The notes under the pieces: generated by a model
What the model saw: the letters and a program-made list of their open reading frames with translations, nothing else
Databases searched by the model: none
Told to the model about the DNA's origin: nothing
Shown: piece by piece, positions 50,020 through 63,429 of the stretch
How positions within the stretch are numbered: the stretch's first letter is position 1
How the letters are laid out: the number at the start of each line of letters is the position of its first letter
Made by a program: the position numbers and the translations under genes
Source of the DNA: Motacilla alba alba
Lineage: Eukaryota > Chordata > Aves > Passeriformes > Motacillidae
Length of the DNA stretch: 64,000 nt
Direction: 5' to 3'
NCBI RefSeq assembly: GCF_015832195.1
Contig: NC_052046.1
Coordinates: 37,042,911 to 37,106,910 of the forward strand

Positions 50020-52196
50020 AAAATATTAATTCACGTTTAGAGTAAGTTAGCTTACAATCAAATTATTTTCCTAGGAAATCACATACACATTTTTATTGAG
50101 TAAAATTCATTATTAGTTCAGATTAGTCACTTGATACAAACTTCTCACTTCTGTAAACAGTGAGTTTCCATTCAAGCCTTTTATGACGAATAAATTTTTC
50201 AAGCAATTTGACTTCAGCTTATGAGTCAGAAAGTCACCAGTGAGTCACATTTCAAATTTCATGAGAAATATCTTGCTATGGAACCAAGTGACAAGCGATC
50301 TTTTAATTTCACAACCATGCAGATACAAATTATAAGTCTTGTCTTTTCGATAAACCTCCTCAGGACTGTTAATGTGGTTCAAACATACTAATACCTACAG
50401 CATGGAAAACACACCACATCTTTAAGGTGAGGAGTCCTCTGCTGGCCAGACAGCATGCAAGCATTCACATGCTGTGCTTTTGGCTCCAGCAGCCCCACTC
50501 ATTGGCACTCAGTCGACACCAGTATCAGCAAAGACAGGTTTACAACCAGACAGGAGAAAAGCTGGAAAACTTTGTTCTGGACATTCAACAGGAAGTGCTC
50601 TATTTTCTCCTATACACTTGAAATAGCATTTTCTCCTGCTTCATGCTTTTCAAGAACACCAATACAAGAGATGACAACAGCATTTTCTGCAGCCTAAGAG
50701 CACCCTACTGCCTAACAGCTGTGCCTGCTAGAAACCAAGATCCTGCAGGTTAAACTTTTATCACATAACTTTCTGGCAGCATAGGATCATTCTAACCACC
50801 CTATCTACAGAAATATTTGCAGGTTTTTTTACATCACTTGTGACTGGAGGCTACAACGGTGTATGTGAGCCATCAGTACATTTGATAAGGCATTTGAAAA
50901 GCTAGTGATCTCATCCCTTCTCTGACAGCACCCACAGGCCCACAGTGTGAAGTCTCCCTCTCCACTGTTTAAATCTTTAAAGGCAGGATGGCACAGAGCT
51001 GTCTGCCTCAAGCAGAGAAACTGCTACACAGGTACTGGGTACATGGACTACTTACATGGATTGCTCTTTGTGTGCAACTCTTCAACCCAGTTCCACACAT
51101 GGAACAATGGGGGAAGGAAAGACAAAGCTGTTCTTCAGTTATCACCCAAAAATGTGGACTTTTAGGAAAATGAGAAATATAAGTATGCTTTTCTAGTGAT
51201 ACTTCCAGCTTATGATGCTCTAAGGAAGAAAAAAATTAATTTTAAGCATAAGAATATGAGAAAATCTTCAAAAATGTAAAATCAAGCCATTTTTTGGCAG
51301 AATCATGGCTTCAAGGATTGATGAACAGACTGAACAGCCCAAGTTACTGTGAGTTGGTAGCTAACTTTGATCTTTAAACTCAAAATTGCATGCTGTTTTA
51401 TGTCCATTTACAAGTCTGCCTTTTTCCTCACTTGGAATAGTATTTGTCTCAAAAAGAGTAATTCTACCCAGCCTCACTGCACATCAGTGCAAGAAAGAAA
51501 AACTATACAGACAACAGAACAGTAGAAAAATGCCTTTGTCACCTTGTACTCTGTCATTTCCCAGCTGAGACAGGAGAAACCCAACATTGTCATATGGACA
51601 TGCATTAAATGATATGGCTTTGCCTCTAATGTTTAGAAAGCAGAAGGGCAGGTGAGAAAATCACAAAGGTCAAGAAACAAGATCTAAAAATAATTTGCTA
51701 TGGGGACAGTCATCCACAGGGGACTCCATCATATATTTAGTCATGGATATAGTGCATAGGATAAAGGAAAATCAATTGACAGGCCGTGTGGCAGCAGAAT
51801 AAGTATTCAGACTTATCAGTTAAATTTTAATAAAGTCAAACAGGGTAATTCTCTAGATCTCACCTCACGGGCTTTAACTGTTTATTTTTTCAAAGTTATC
51901 TTGCATGGTGTCTGTTGGAACAGAGAGATACAAGCACAGGTGTCAAGCCCCACTACATGGTATTTGACTCTCAATCAACATAAAACCTATATGCAGAATG
52001 ATTTGTGCTTATTAAGTCTATGTTTGAATCTATGGTTTTTGCAACCCATGCCACTCTAGGCATCAGAAGCATGAAAATTCTTTACTCTTTGTTCTCAATA
52101 CTTTATTTTCCCTAAAATCTTATAAGTGCCTGAAACATAAAGTGCTAGCAGTTTATGCAAAATAGAATACATATGTCCCATACAATAAGATGAGGC
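50020..52196. other. AT-rich non-coding DNA
   Basis: Nothing recognised. Confidence 0.5.
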
Positions 52197-52244
52197 TTTG
52201 TGGCTGGAAGTCTTTGTGGTTGGAAGTCTTCGTGGCTCTAAGAT
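52197..52244. repeat. 16-bp minisatellite, three units
   Basis: TTTGTGGCTGGAAGTC, TTTGTGGTTGGAAGTC and a diverged TTCGTGGCTCTAAGAT lie head to tail. Confidence 0.88.
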
Positions 52245-52610
52245 AAACTGATGACGGGTCTGTGGGTTGCAAATATAATGTACTATTTCATCCATTCAAG
52301 ACTTCTTCCACATGTTTATGAGTGTCTTAAGGAAAGAGAGGCCCAAACAAGCAACTTCTCATCTAGTACAAATATACTGGAGATATGATCTACCAAACCC
52401 AGGTTATCATGAGGAATCGTGTGAGAAAAAATACATGTGGAGAAAGGCAGGAGGGAGAGAACAGGACTGGAACTCTTACATATTTTTGTTTCTCACAAGA
52501 TCCTGTCCTCCAACAGTCTCAGAAATGAAAAGTGTTAGATGCCTTATCATGCTACCTCTCTTAAATGCAACTTGCACAACATATTGCACTGTCTGTCCTT
52601 GAGTCTTCAA

Positions 52611-52671
52611 TTTCACCTATTAAGGTGAAAGTTCACCTTATATTTTCTTATATATTCACCTTATATTTTCT
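52611..52671. repeat. Hairpin joined to a direct repeat
   Basis: TTTCACCT (52611-52618) pairs with AGGTGAAA (52623-52630) across ATTA. TTCACCTTATATTTTCTT then occurs twice with a period of about 23 bp. Confidence 0.75.
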
Positions 52672-54587
52672 TTTTCAATCAGTTCCAATTTTTTCTCCTG
52701 CCAAGTCAAAGTCATCCACCCTTCAAATCTCTTTATCCCTTGTCAAGTTGCAAAGATATTTTTTATGTGAAGCTGGATCTGTGGCCCTACTATTCCACTC
52801 CAAAACTCAGAAAATTAAGTTTTTCCTTCTAATGATATTATTTTCCAACTCTCTCTCACTTTTGACATACATATGTTTAGCTGCTATAGCCTTGGTATTC
52901 AAAGTATCTTTCTTTCTTCTTTTAACAACCTGGTCTCAACAGCAGGGTCAGAGCCAGAAGAAACTTTCTCATCATATCTTCCACAGGTCCAGTTGCAGTT
53001 GGTGGGAGTCTGTTGAGGACAAAAGGATTCGTTTCGGCTGAAGGAATAGTATTCGGGTTTGGACAAGCCCACTAGATTTCCTGTCACAAGGTTTCCCTTA
53101 GTTCTAAAGCCTTCATTCTATAAAGGTTAACTTCCTTCTCAAGGTCATAGCCGTGTTATACCAAGACAAATTTTCTGGTTTTTAACATGGATAGGACTTA
53201 AAATTTCTTTTTTTGCAATTTCTCCTTTCATCCTTTTTTCAGGCTATGACCTGTGCTAAGGCTAAGGCCAAAAATCTTCCCTTTGGGAACAAGTCCAGTT
53301 CCCTCTTCTCAGTACCCTGAACTGGGCTTCCTAACACCTCCTTGTTCCCAAACAAAGTTTAAACTTGAAGTTTGTCTCAGAGCATGGGACCAAGCTGTCA
53401 GTCAAAGCTGGCTCCCAAATCTGTGGTCCACCAGGAAAGAACACAAAGGAAACTTCACCAATTTTTAAGTCACATGAATTATGTCATGGGTACAAGGAAT
53501 GAACAATCTTCTTTCTGAATATATTGGCCCCAATATACTGTAGGCTATGAATACTTTTCAGTCTCTTGATTCTCTGCAAATGTAGAGATTACTGAAAAAT
53601 AGGTAATGAGACAAGCTGAGAGCTTTCCCATATGTACTCCCAATGAAGTCCTGCTGCTCTTTGGCCTTTAGGTGCCAGAAAGCAAATTAACTGCAAGTTT
53701 CTCTCTAAGTCTGAATTTCTTCCTTTTTATCATTTGAAGGCAAACTTCAAGGTATGTTTTTGTAATACTAGGAAAACAGAAAATTTTACAGCATAAATTG
53801 AAGAGATAGAAAGAAATGAAAATTATTATAACTATAAGACATTTCCAGAGCCCATGGATCACCAACAGAATAACCCCTACTGGCTATATTGGCTGTGACA
53901 ATGGGAGTAGACATTTCCAAAAAGTGAAGCAACCTAAAGCATAAATAGGTTTTAGGTAGGACAACTTTGATTTTACAACCACAACAGCTTGTGAGTTTTA
54001 TGAGACAAATGGAAAATCCTTTTAAAACACTCACATCTGAAAGAGCAAGCAGATCAATTTTGATTTTGATTTTTAATTTTGGGATTAATAAATCATACAG
54101 ACAGCTCCATGCAAAACAGTTGTGCTGCTGAATAATCAGGGACTCAAAGGATCAGAGATGCTCTTTAACACAGAGTCACATCTACAACAAATACCAGGGA
54201 CAGAGGTTGGAGAAGTGGAAGAGACTGTCCACTAGGGACCTTATCCAACAGAAACGTGTAACACAACAGTAGAACACAGTTTCCATATATGATAATAAAA
54301 AGAACAGCCTATTCTTTCTTTCAGTTGACACACTTTCTTTACTTTTGCAAAGCAAATTAACAAATAAATTGTTACTAAAAACTGAATCATCTGATTTTTG
54401 CACTAACCAGAATGAAAGTGTCTTCCAAAGAAAAGAATAGTTTGGGTCATCAGTAACAACAATATTTAAAGGGTCAACATTTGTTTCTTTTCACCAGATC
54501 AGAATCGTTACTTAATTTGTTCCCACTGCCATGCTTATGATGTTACCAGCATGTAACATGATAAACATGTAACATCTTCATCAAGTT
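52672..54587. other. AT-rich non-coding DNA
   Basis: Nothing recognised. A frame of 158 codons that ends at 53041 has arbitrary composition and no recognisable motif. Confidence 0.45.
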
Positions 54588-54647
54588 ACCAGCATGGAAA
54601 CATGTTTACCAGTAAGGAAGCATGTTTACCAGCACGGAAACACAACA
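54588..54647. repeat. 20-bp minisatellite, three units
   Basis: ACCAGCATGGAAACATGTTT, ACCAGTAAGGAAGCATGTTT and ACCAGCACGGAAACACAACA lie head to tail. A further half-similar ACCAGCATGTAACATG precedes them at about 54545. Confidence 0.9.
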
Positions 54648-55597
54648 CTTGAATTTCTGTAAGAACTGGAATAGCCTCTGTTTGCCACTCATGTTGCTGC
54701 TATTTTCTTGCCTAATGGTCACAGGTTTGCTATTTCAAATGTTGGGTTGTTCTTTGGTCATAAACCAAAGACTAACATTTGCATAATCTCCAAAGGACTT
54801 TTAGCACAGCTATGACATGTGCAAATACACTTTTGGGCTGCTATTCTTCCACTTATGCAAGAGGGAAAAAAAAGTTTTAATCTTCATATCCTGTCTCCCT
54901 GACCCAGTTCTGAAACCATGATTTTGCATTTGGACAATCTCTGCAGCTAGATTAAAGAGTTTCATCAGTTTCTGTGGACAGGAGATTAGGCTCTTAAAGC
55001 TGGTCTTTGGGTCTTTGCTGAGCCAGTGTTACTCTCTGGCTCTCAATGTCACAATTTTAAATGTTTTCTGGATACATTCCAGTACGAGCCCATGACTGGG
55101 GAATTAGGGATCACTATCCTGTAACAACTTGATCCTGCTGCCTCTTGCCTGGCAGTCCTGTGAGAGAAGCTGAAAATGAACCCAGATAGTCCCTTCCCTA
55201 TCCCACACAGCATGGGGAAGCAGCTGCTGGGTGAGTTATCTGTCATGCCTCTGACTTAACATCCCAGCCCATGCCATGGCAGTGGCATGCCAGAGCAGGA
55301 AGCAGGTGGCACATTTCTGCGGGAAGCACTGGTGCCTTGGCAAGTGCACTGCAGACAACAAGTCTGATCATCCCAAGCATGTGGCCACAATTCCAGGCCC
55401 TCTAACCATCACTTAAAGAGGCTGTGCTATTCCTGCAGGTGCTCCTGGGCAACAGCTTGGGAGGCAAGTGTTCTGCCATATGGGGCCCTGGGCAGGAAGC
55501 CACTGCTGAAGACACGTTAGGCACGTAGGCCTGCTCTTTGGGAAGAGATTAAAGAATTCTGCTATGAGAGGTGAGGAAGATGAGACACCCACATGGG
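54648..55597. other. Non-coding spacer
   Basis: About 55250-55600, just before the CR1 piece, is richer in G+C and unassigned; it could be more of an old element. Confidence 0.4.
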
Positions 55598-55762
55598 GTC
55601 TCCTCCTGGAGATATCTCCTGGACACACTCAAGAACCGTTTGGATGCAATTTTGTGCAGTGTGCTATACAGAGACCTTGCTTGAGCAGGGAGGTTGGATG
55701 AGATGACCCACTGTGGTCCCTTTCCAACATGACCCATTCTGTGAGTCCATGATTCTGTGATA
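55598..55762 (+). mobile_element. CR1 LINE, 3' end fragment
   Basis: In order it shows CTCCTGGAGATATCTCC, a GTTTGGATGCAATTTTGTGC block, CTTGAGCAGGGAGGTTGGAT and the terminal CCATTCTGTGAGTCCATGATTCTGTGAT. This is the classic end of CR1 ORF2 plus 3' UTR. Inactive fragment. Confidence 0.92.
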
Positions 55763-58507
55763 GGCCAGTAGCAGCAGATTGCAGGCAAGTCTTGAGAATC
55801 AAATCTGATTTCCAGGATGAGGGGTGCAAAAGACTATTACAACATCAAAAAGTGAATTCTCATGAATGTAAGTCCAACGGGACATTACACTTGAGAGATG
55901 GCTGAAAGAGAGTAAAATGATTCAGTTCACACACTCTAAAGTCTGTGTTTCACCATCCCTGAAGGAATGGTTTCTGTCCTTTCAGCTGCATGCAAGAAAC
56001 CCGCAGTGGAGACTAGACGGAAAATATTTGTGACACAACCATGATAGCAGACAAAATGGATTTTATGGGGGCACGGAAATAATAAAATATATTAAATAAT
56101 AACCAGTTTGACCATAAATTAAAAAAGAAAATGCAATGATTTCTTCATGAACACCTTGACAGTGACAGTAAAGGAGTAGTATCCCTAGATGTGCTTGAGT
56201 TACACTATGCATTCATGTCTCTGCCCTGCTGTATTGTGCACTGCTTTCCTCCTAAAAATAAACACTTTCTTCCATAGTGGCACTATTTAGTCCACAATGG
56301 GAACTGACTTCTTAAATTTTATCCAGAAATAAGATTATAACTACATTCTAAATAGCAAACAATTACAGTGAAATGAGCTAAAATTTCTACATATGAATGA
56401 GATTGCAAATATTTGTGAAATAGAGGAACTAAGCAGAAGAGAAGGATAAATTAATGATTTGCATTTAGAAACAGAGAAGCTGTGGTTGTAAACCAAAATT
56501 GTCTTGAAAATTTAAGCTCCGTACTATTTAATTGTACTGCATGATGCCCCCCCAAAAAACCGATCTTTTTTTTATGATGTTCTAGATATACATACTAAAC
56601 TTTGCTGCATACATACTAAACTGCCCTGCAGAAAAGATTGGCAACCTGGGGTTTTGGCAAGAAAAAGAAATTAGAAGTTACGTCTTGATTATTTTGAGCT
56701 TTTGAATATTAATAAACAAGCTTCTCACATTCCTGCAGACACTGAGTACATTAGTTACAGCTTGCTCTCTATAAACAAAAAACCCAGCCATTGACCCCTT
56801 AAATCTGCTGTCACAAATTACATTAATTGCTAACTGCAAATGCAGGTATACAGTTTCTGTAGGACCTCCTTAATTACCTAGCTTAATAACTGTTTTCATC
56901 AAAACTTCAGTGTGCTCAACCTCAAGATGAAAGAATTCAGTGGAACAGCATCCAGAAGAATGAGATGTAGACCAGCTGTGAGACACAGAGCTATCTCATT
57001 GAATTTGCTCCTCTGGTTAATAAAGTAGTAGATCTCTCTCCTGGAAAGACTGATAGCATTTAGGAAAAAAAAACCAACCAAACAAACAAAAACAAAAAAC
57101 CACTGAATACAGACATTGCAACCTTTAAATATCATTCTTGAGCCAAAGAGATGCTACCAACTTCATGTCAGAGGAACTTCATTTGTGGTACTATTTTACA
57201 GTCACTCTGTCATGTGTTTTAAAAAAACTCTAAGACTTTGTAACATTATGTAGTACAAGCACTGAATCAGTGCAAACTGTGGTAGATGAAGAAAAAAACA
57301 AACAGTAGGCAACAGTAAGCAATGTAAGTCTGTCTCTCAAGTATCTCATAGCAGCCTGGGTGCAGCAAAGCAGGTACTTTGATTTGGAAACTGCTGAGGT
57401 GGCAGGAGACCATGGCCATCCTGCTCTTTTAGGCTGCAGGAATCCCCAGTGCTGGGAGGATCACTCTTGGGGGTGTACGGAAAGGGAGTGCAGTGCCTGA
57501 GGCATCAGCAGTCCTCTGGGATCCTAGTTAATAAGAAGACACCAGAGAAACAGTGGGATTAAAACAGGGATGTCCTCCTCACTCCAGATGTGCAAGTAAA
57601 GTGAATGTAAGGAGTCTTCCTGCTCAGTATTACACATCTTTTTCAGATGCAAGGGACAAACCACTATTTGGAAGAACTTGTGTCATTGCTAAGGGCAACT
57701 AGCAGCAATTCAGAGAAATGCAAAGAAATCATACTGACATATTAGGACAATACTGGCATCCAGTGCATTTTAAAAGCTGCCGTGCTTGGGGGCTTTTTGT
57801 GATATTTTTGTTTATTTGTTTGATTGGTTTGGTTTGCTCTCTTTTTTTCTGTAAAGAAGTGCTCCCTTTTGAAACGGATGTTTGGCGCATCTTCCACATT
57901 TTGTCAACTAGGACCACAGTAAAGACTGTGATTTATTTCTAAAGAAAAATTGAGAAAGTATTGTTTCCAGTCTTCCTAATTCAGTTTTTGCACTCAATAA
58001 AGTAATTTGTTGCAGCAAGAAATAAGAAGATACAGGAGCATTTCAGTCCAGTAGAGTGTAAGCTCTACCAAGAGGTAGGCAGCAGAGGTCTTCAAATCCT
58101 GCTACTTCTGTCCAGGTCCCTGTATCAAGGGATATCATCAGGGTTTCTGCAGTAGACTCCTTCATGTTACAAGAAGCAGTACAAAGCCCACCTCACCTCA
58201 AATAAAGGAGCAGCCAAAACAATTAGAAGATTATATCTTATGAGGGAACTAAGAGGAATGTGGGAGAAAGGGAAAGGAACAATCTGTGAAGGTCCTTGTC
58301 TATGAAGGACTTAAAAGCAAACAGTTGCGATGTCAGGCAGAGAACACAGCTGGACAAACTGCATGGCTTTTGAGAGAGAATTCAGAAGTCAGTAGAATAG
58401 TTTATGGACAAGAAAATACTCTTGGAGGAACTTGCTAGCAAAAGTAACTCTGAAAAAAGAGCTTTCCTTTCATCCACATCAAATGTAGGTTGAGCAGTCT
58501 TGTGCAT
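55763..58507. other. AT-rich non-coding DNA
   Basis: Contains a 21-bp-period duplication of ATACATACTAAACT (56588-56601 and 56609-56622) and an AAAC-rich run at about 57063-57103. No gene recognised. Confidence 0.5.
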
Positions 58508-58531
58508 ACACACACACACACACACACACAC
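58508..58531. repeat. (AC)12 microsatellite
   Basis: Twelve uninterrupted AC dinucleotides. Confidence 0.95.
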
Positions 58532-59379
58532 TCCACAGAAGACTGAACTTCCTCCGTTGTCTCTGCTGCCACTGTGACCTAGGACTGTGGGAAAGCAGCT
58601 CATTCAAGGGGATGCTTTGCTGTCTCTGGTACTGTGAGTAGCTGAAGCGGCATTGGGTTTCATAATAGGTTCTTTTTCATCCAACCACAGCATCACCTTC
58701 TGGTTGGTACAGACCTAAGCAAGGCTTCACCAATTAACAGTGTGATTGTACAAGCTTCTGCAGACCATTACCAGCATTATGGGTTTCTGCTGTAAATTTT
58801 TTTGGTTTATTTTTAACAATTTTGCCCCCACATTCTGGCTTTTTAGATATCTATCTCAAAGTAAACCTCCCAACAATGTATTGGTTTGAAATTGCCACCC
58901 CTCAATGTATTTAAGCTAATTCACAAATGTAAACGTATATTTCACTCAACTGGAATTTTTACTGAAATGCAATTAAATTTGCAAAACTCACTAAAAAGAA
59001 ACACTATACATTTCACTGGTGTTCCTGTCTTAACAACAGTTGTCAAATTCTAAAATACCTGTGTCTTACAACAAACCAGTATTTTTTTCCACACTTCACC
59101 AGTTTTCAGGATTATAAACTCCGCTATAGTCAATACCATTCAAACATAAGACCAGATGTCTTCATGTTTACAATACATTCTTTCAGCACAGATTGTCAAT
59201 ACACAGTCAGTAGTGGAAAATCTGATAAGGAATGCTTTCATGCCTGGTGTCTTTGTCAGCTCAGGCCATTTGAAACCTTGTATTTTTAAATTAGGTACCC
59301 AATGGTCCATTTTGCTCACTATATCCTAATAGACTGTCTAACTCACATGCTAATTTAGCTTCTATCTCTCACTCCTTTT
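58532..59379. other. AT-rich non-coding DNA
   Basis: Nothing recognised. Confidence 0.5.
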
Positions 59380-60826
59380 ATAGGATCACAGAACTGATCA
59401 AGAAAAGATCTCTGAGATCACTGAGTTCAGCTCTTAATCTAACACTGCCATCTACTCCACTAAATCCCCAAATGCCACATCTACCTGTCTGTTATATACT
59501 TCCAGGGATGGTGACTGAACCAATTCCCTGTTCCAAGCCTGTTCCAGCATTTGACTACCCTTTCAGAGAAGCAACTTTCCCTAATATTCAATCTAAACCT
59601 CCCCTGATAAAGCCTGAGGCCATTTCCTGTTACTATGTCACTTGTTACCTGGGAGAAGAGGCTGACCCCCACTTCACTGCAGTCTCCTTTCAGGCAGTTG
59701 TAGAGAGCTGTAAGGTTTCCCTTGAGCCTCCTTTTCTCTGGCATTCCGTGATCAGCTCCCTCAGCTGATCCTCATCAGACTGTGCTCCAGAGCTTTCACC
59801 AGCTCGTTCCATTGTGCTTACCTGGACTCGCTCAACGACTTCCTTGTAGTGAGTGGCCCAGAAGAGGACACAGAACTCAAGGCATGGCCTCACCAATGCT
59901 GAGTATAGGAGGACAATCACTGCCCTGGTCCTGCTGGCCACACTATTGCTGGTACAGGCCAGGAGGACACCATTGGCCTTCTTGTCTACCATGGACACAT
60001 GGCTGGCTCATGTTCAGCCGCTGTCCACCAGCACTCCCAGGTCCTTCACCTCTGGGCTGATTTCCAGCCCCTCCCTCCCCAGCCTGCGGCTCTGCACAGG
60101 GTTGTTGTGACCCAAGTGCAGGACCTGGCACTTGGCCTTGTTTAACCTCATACAACTGGCCAATCAATCCAGGCTGTCCAGATCCCTCTGCGGAGCCCTC
60201 CAGCAGATCAACTTGGTGTCATCTGCAAACTTACTGACAGTGCACTCAATCCCTTCATCCTGACCATTGAGAGAGATATTAAATAGGACTGGACACGATA
60301 CTGACCCCCACGGAACACTACTAGTGACTGTTCTCCAACAGGATTTAACTGCATTTACCTCAATGGAGTTGTGGTGGGCTGGGCTACCCAGCCAGTTTTT
60401 TAACCAGAGTTAAAAAGTGTGCACCAGTCCTAATCATGAACAGCCAGTTTCACCAGAAGAAGGCTCTGGGAGACAGTGTCAAAGGCTTTACTAAACTAAA
60501 AACATCCACAGCTTTTCTCTCATCCTCACTCTATCACAGAAGGACATCAGATTGGTTGGGCAGGACCTGCCTTTCCTAAACCCATGCTGGCTGGTCCTGA
60601 TGCCCTGGTACTGCAAGCAACATATGATGGCACTCAGCTTGATCTACTTCATGACCTTCCCCAGCACCAAGGTCAGGTTGACAAGCCTGTAGTTTTTCAG
60701 ATTCTCCTTCCAACCCTTCTAACAGATGTGCATCACATTGGAAAACCTCTGGTTGTCTGGGACCTCCCTTGTTAGCCAGGACTGCTGGAAAATAATTGAA
60801 AGAGGCTTGGTGAATTTTTGTGCCAA
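59380..60826 (-). mobile_element. CR1 LINE with a large part of the ORF2 reverse transcriptase
   Basis: This is the longest CR1 copy in the window. On the minus strand it reads from the fingers of the reverse transcriptase (about 60826) through the palm, where the catalytic box FADD lies at 60218-60229. It continues through a [10 protein letters not shown] block near 59960 and a [12 protein letters not shown] block near 59890, to the C-terminal LRGDL/RFRLNIR-like region (about 59560-59745) and the 3' UTR, ending at about 59380. The LINE protein nicks target DNA and copies its own RNA into it, and CR1 is the main autonomous LINE of birds. Several frameshifts and stops break the frame, and the endonuclease half is absent, so this copy is dead. 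The catalytic box itself is intact. Confidence 0.95.
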
Positions 60827-61592
60827 TTCCAACAGGAGAACCTAATTGTGTTAGTTTAAGCAGGCCTGAATAAAATGGTTTAACTGCTATGTTGCTTTCA
60901 CTTTTGCAGGGAGACAAGGCTGATAGCAGCACAGGAAGAACAATAATATCATCACTTGGGTAAAGGAAGAGCACTACCAGAAACTTCCCAAAATCAGGCT
61001 GAGTGCAATTCTGGGTGACAGAATTGCGTATGAGTATGCACAATTGAGTATGGCACTACAGCATGACCTCCACTAAATTCTACATTTCAGTCCTTCAGAG
61101 GTGAGCAGGAGCCTCAGCTCATGCTCAGCATGGGCTTTAATAAGGCTTCTAGAGTCCGGAATCCTGGAGAGAAACTTTGAGGACCATTATCTCATTGCCT
61201 GATTGAGCAGGCATCTGCTGTTTTCACAATTTCTTATACAGATATGTATAGCTTCATTATCCTTCCTTACTTCCTCCAAATGAGTTTTGCAGTGAATTCA
61301 AAATGACATAACACTGACAGACAAATAAAAATCCCTGAGCTTAGAGGGAAAAGAAACATGAATGGGGATGGGAAAGCAAGATTTTAACATGATGGGCTTA
61401 GTGCCTTAAGTGGATCTGATAATTATTAATGTAGAAGTTTGTTTCTCAGATTCAAACATTCAAATACAGTTTTGTTTTATACCCTTGTGTATTTATTACA
61501 AAAGCTGAGAAAGAAAAAAATCTTCTGCTAGAATGATTTGGGTTAGAAAAAGGGTTCAAGAAGTCAGTTTTTTTTCAAGGGAACATATCTTA
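60827..61592. other. Non-coding spacer, nothing recognised
   Basis: Unique AT-rich sequence between the CR1 copy and the SINE. Confidence 0.5.
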
Positions 61593-61738
61593 CTTTAAGA
61601 TTGGTTCAACTGGTTAAACATGTTGCTAATAAAGGGTGCAGTTGTGGGTTTGATCCCTGTATAGGCCATTCACTTAGGAGTTGGACTTGATGACCCTTGT
61701 AGGTCCCTCCCAACTCAGACTATTCCATGATTCCACTT
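61593..61738 (+). mobile_element. tRNA-Ile-derived SINE with CR1-like tail (TguSINE1-like)
   Basis: The 5' half aligns with a tRNA-Ile. It has a box A-like TGGTTCAACTGG (61602-61613), an anticodon loop CTAATAA with AAT (61626-61632), a box B-like GGTTTGATCCC (61648-61658), and an acceptor end close to GGCCA (61664-61668). It continues straight into a CR1-type 3' end: TTGGACTTGATGACCCTTGT, GGTCCCTCCCAACTCAGA, then ATTCCATGATTCC. A tRNA head fused to a CR1 tail is the design of the SINE family described in passerine birds (TguSINE1), which is copied by CR1 reverse transcriptase. The tRNA part has lost several stem pairs and the box consensus, so it is not a working tRNA gene. The family name is from recall. 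Confidence 0.85.
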
Positions 61739-63429
61739 TTGCCTCAGGAAATGGCCATGTCCCACCCAGGTCTACCAGTTCAAGAAATCCCTTTTCTCCC
61801 TGGTAAACAGTATAGAAAGAAAGAGCAAGCAATACACCTACTGCAGAAGGATGGACACATAAATTTGTATGCACACATACAAAACACAGGACGATGTATG
61901 ACAACACTTTGATGTCTGTAAAAGTTCTACTTGCTGAAGCTCATACTATCAAACCTAACCCACCATTTAGTGTGACAGCTGTCAAGCTGCTCACACACGA
62001 GAAACCCACTGTATTTACCAGGTTTAGCTGTGGGGATTTTTTAAAGCAGACTGGAATGTATGAATCAAACAACTGTTGAAATATAAGTCTCCATGGACAC
62101 ATGCGTATCTAATGCATGTAGGGAGTAAAGACATTTTCTAGACATAATTGACAGACCAACTGAACATGAAATCTTAACTTTCTGAAAAAGCCTTTGGAAC
62201 AGATTCAAAGCAGCATCTTAGAGGTACTTTTGCCCTGTGACTTCTATGGCAACAGGCTGTGTCTTGCCTAGCACAGCAGGAACTGAAATCTGACATTCTC
62301 TAACAGCTATTTATCAGCCCATATAAAATGAACTGACATGGTTAACTTGACCTACACAGATCTACAGTCAAGAAAATTTGAATAACTTTCACTCTTAAAT
62401 ACAGCACAGACGACCAGCAAATGCTGTAATTCTGCGCTGGAGTGCAGTCATGGGTCAATATCTACCTAAGAAATGTATTTGAGTGTTCTGCTGAATGATT
62501 TCTGGAATATGTGTCCACTATAAATTTCACATTTTTGAGAGTGAAAAATCAGTTCAGCAAAAGGAAATTTAGCTGAAATTTGCATGTTCATTAATGAAAT
62601 TCTCAGAAGCTATTGTCACTCACTTTAATCTTAAAAAATTGTACAATAAACTCTTTCATAAAAAGTTTAGTCACATTGAGAGCTGTTGCTCTCAATTTGT
62701 TCCAACAGCATCTACTAAAATACAGAAATTATATATTTCTCAATACTTTCTCTTTTCTCTAGTCACATTCTCTATATTTCAGGTGTATTAGCTGACATCC
62801 AAGGAGAAGCCTGGTAATGTATGCAGTTCTTTATCTTTTACATTCTTCTTTCATCTCCAATGACCAGGGTTAAGCAAGAGAATCAACATTATAAGGCAGA
62901 CAATGAAATATTTGCTTCAGCCTGGCATAGAGAATTTCTTAACCTTGTTTTCCTGGGATTAATACTGTTTATCTTTAAAGTGCAATACAAGGAGCACTAT
63001 ATGTTTCTGTATCTAAAATTGCTCTTATTAGTCACATCTCTGAAGTGATGTAACAACTGAGACTGTGTTTTGCTGAGCAATTTACTGAGCAATTCTGTGT
63101 AATAAAATTCAAGCAATGCTGAAGGACCATAAAGTCAGAAACCATTTGCTGTGTGGATGGCTAATAGAAAAATGGCAGCTGCATTTCCATAGCTGCTGAG
63201 GTCTCTCCCCTTCTTTGATAATCATCTGCTTTTCCAAGGTGCACAGGGACTTTATATCAGTTACCAGCAAATAAGGAAAAGACTGTTTTCTTGGTACTTC
63301 TCTGACCATAATTCTATATTTCTCAGTGCACAGATATTTAGCCTGTAACTTAGAAATTCCCAGGATTCTAAGCATAGTGTCTGTATAATACTGAAAAAAA
63401 AATGTGAGGATTGCGCATTGAGAACAGAC
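61739..63429. other. AT-rich non-coding DNA
   Basis: Nothing recognised. Confidence 0.5.

Noticed and set aside
59481..59998. Minus-strand frames of 87 and 102 codons with clear reverse transcriptase similarity
   Set aside because: Not host genes; they are fragments of the CR1 LINE reading frame.
61601..61668. Possible tRNA-Ile gene
   Set aside because: The stems are degraded and the sequence runs directly into a CR1-type tail, so it is the head of a SINE.
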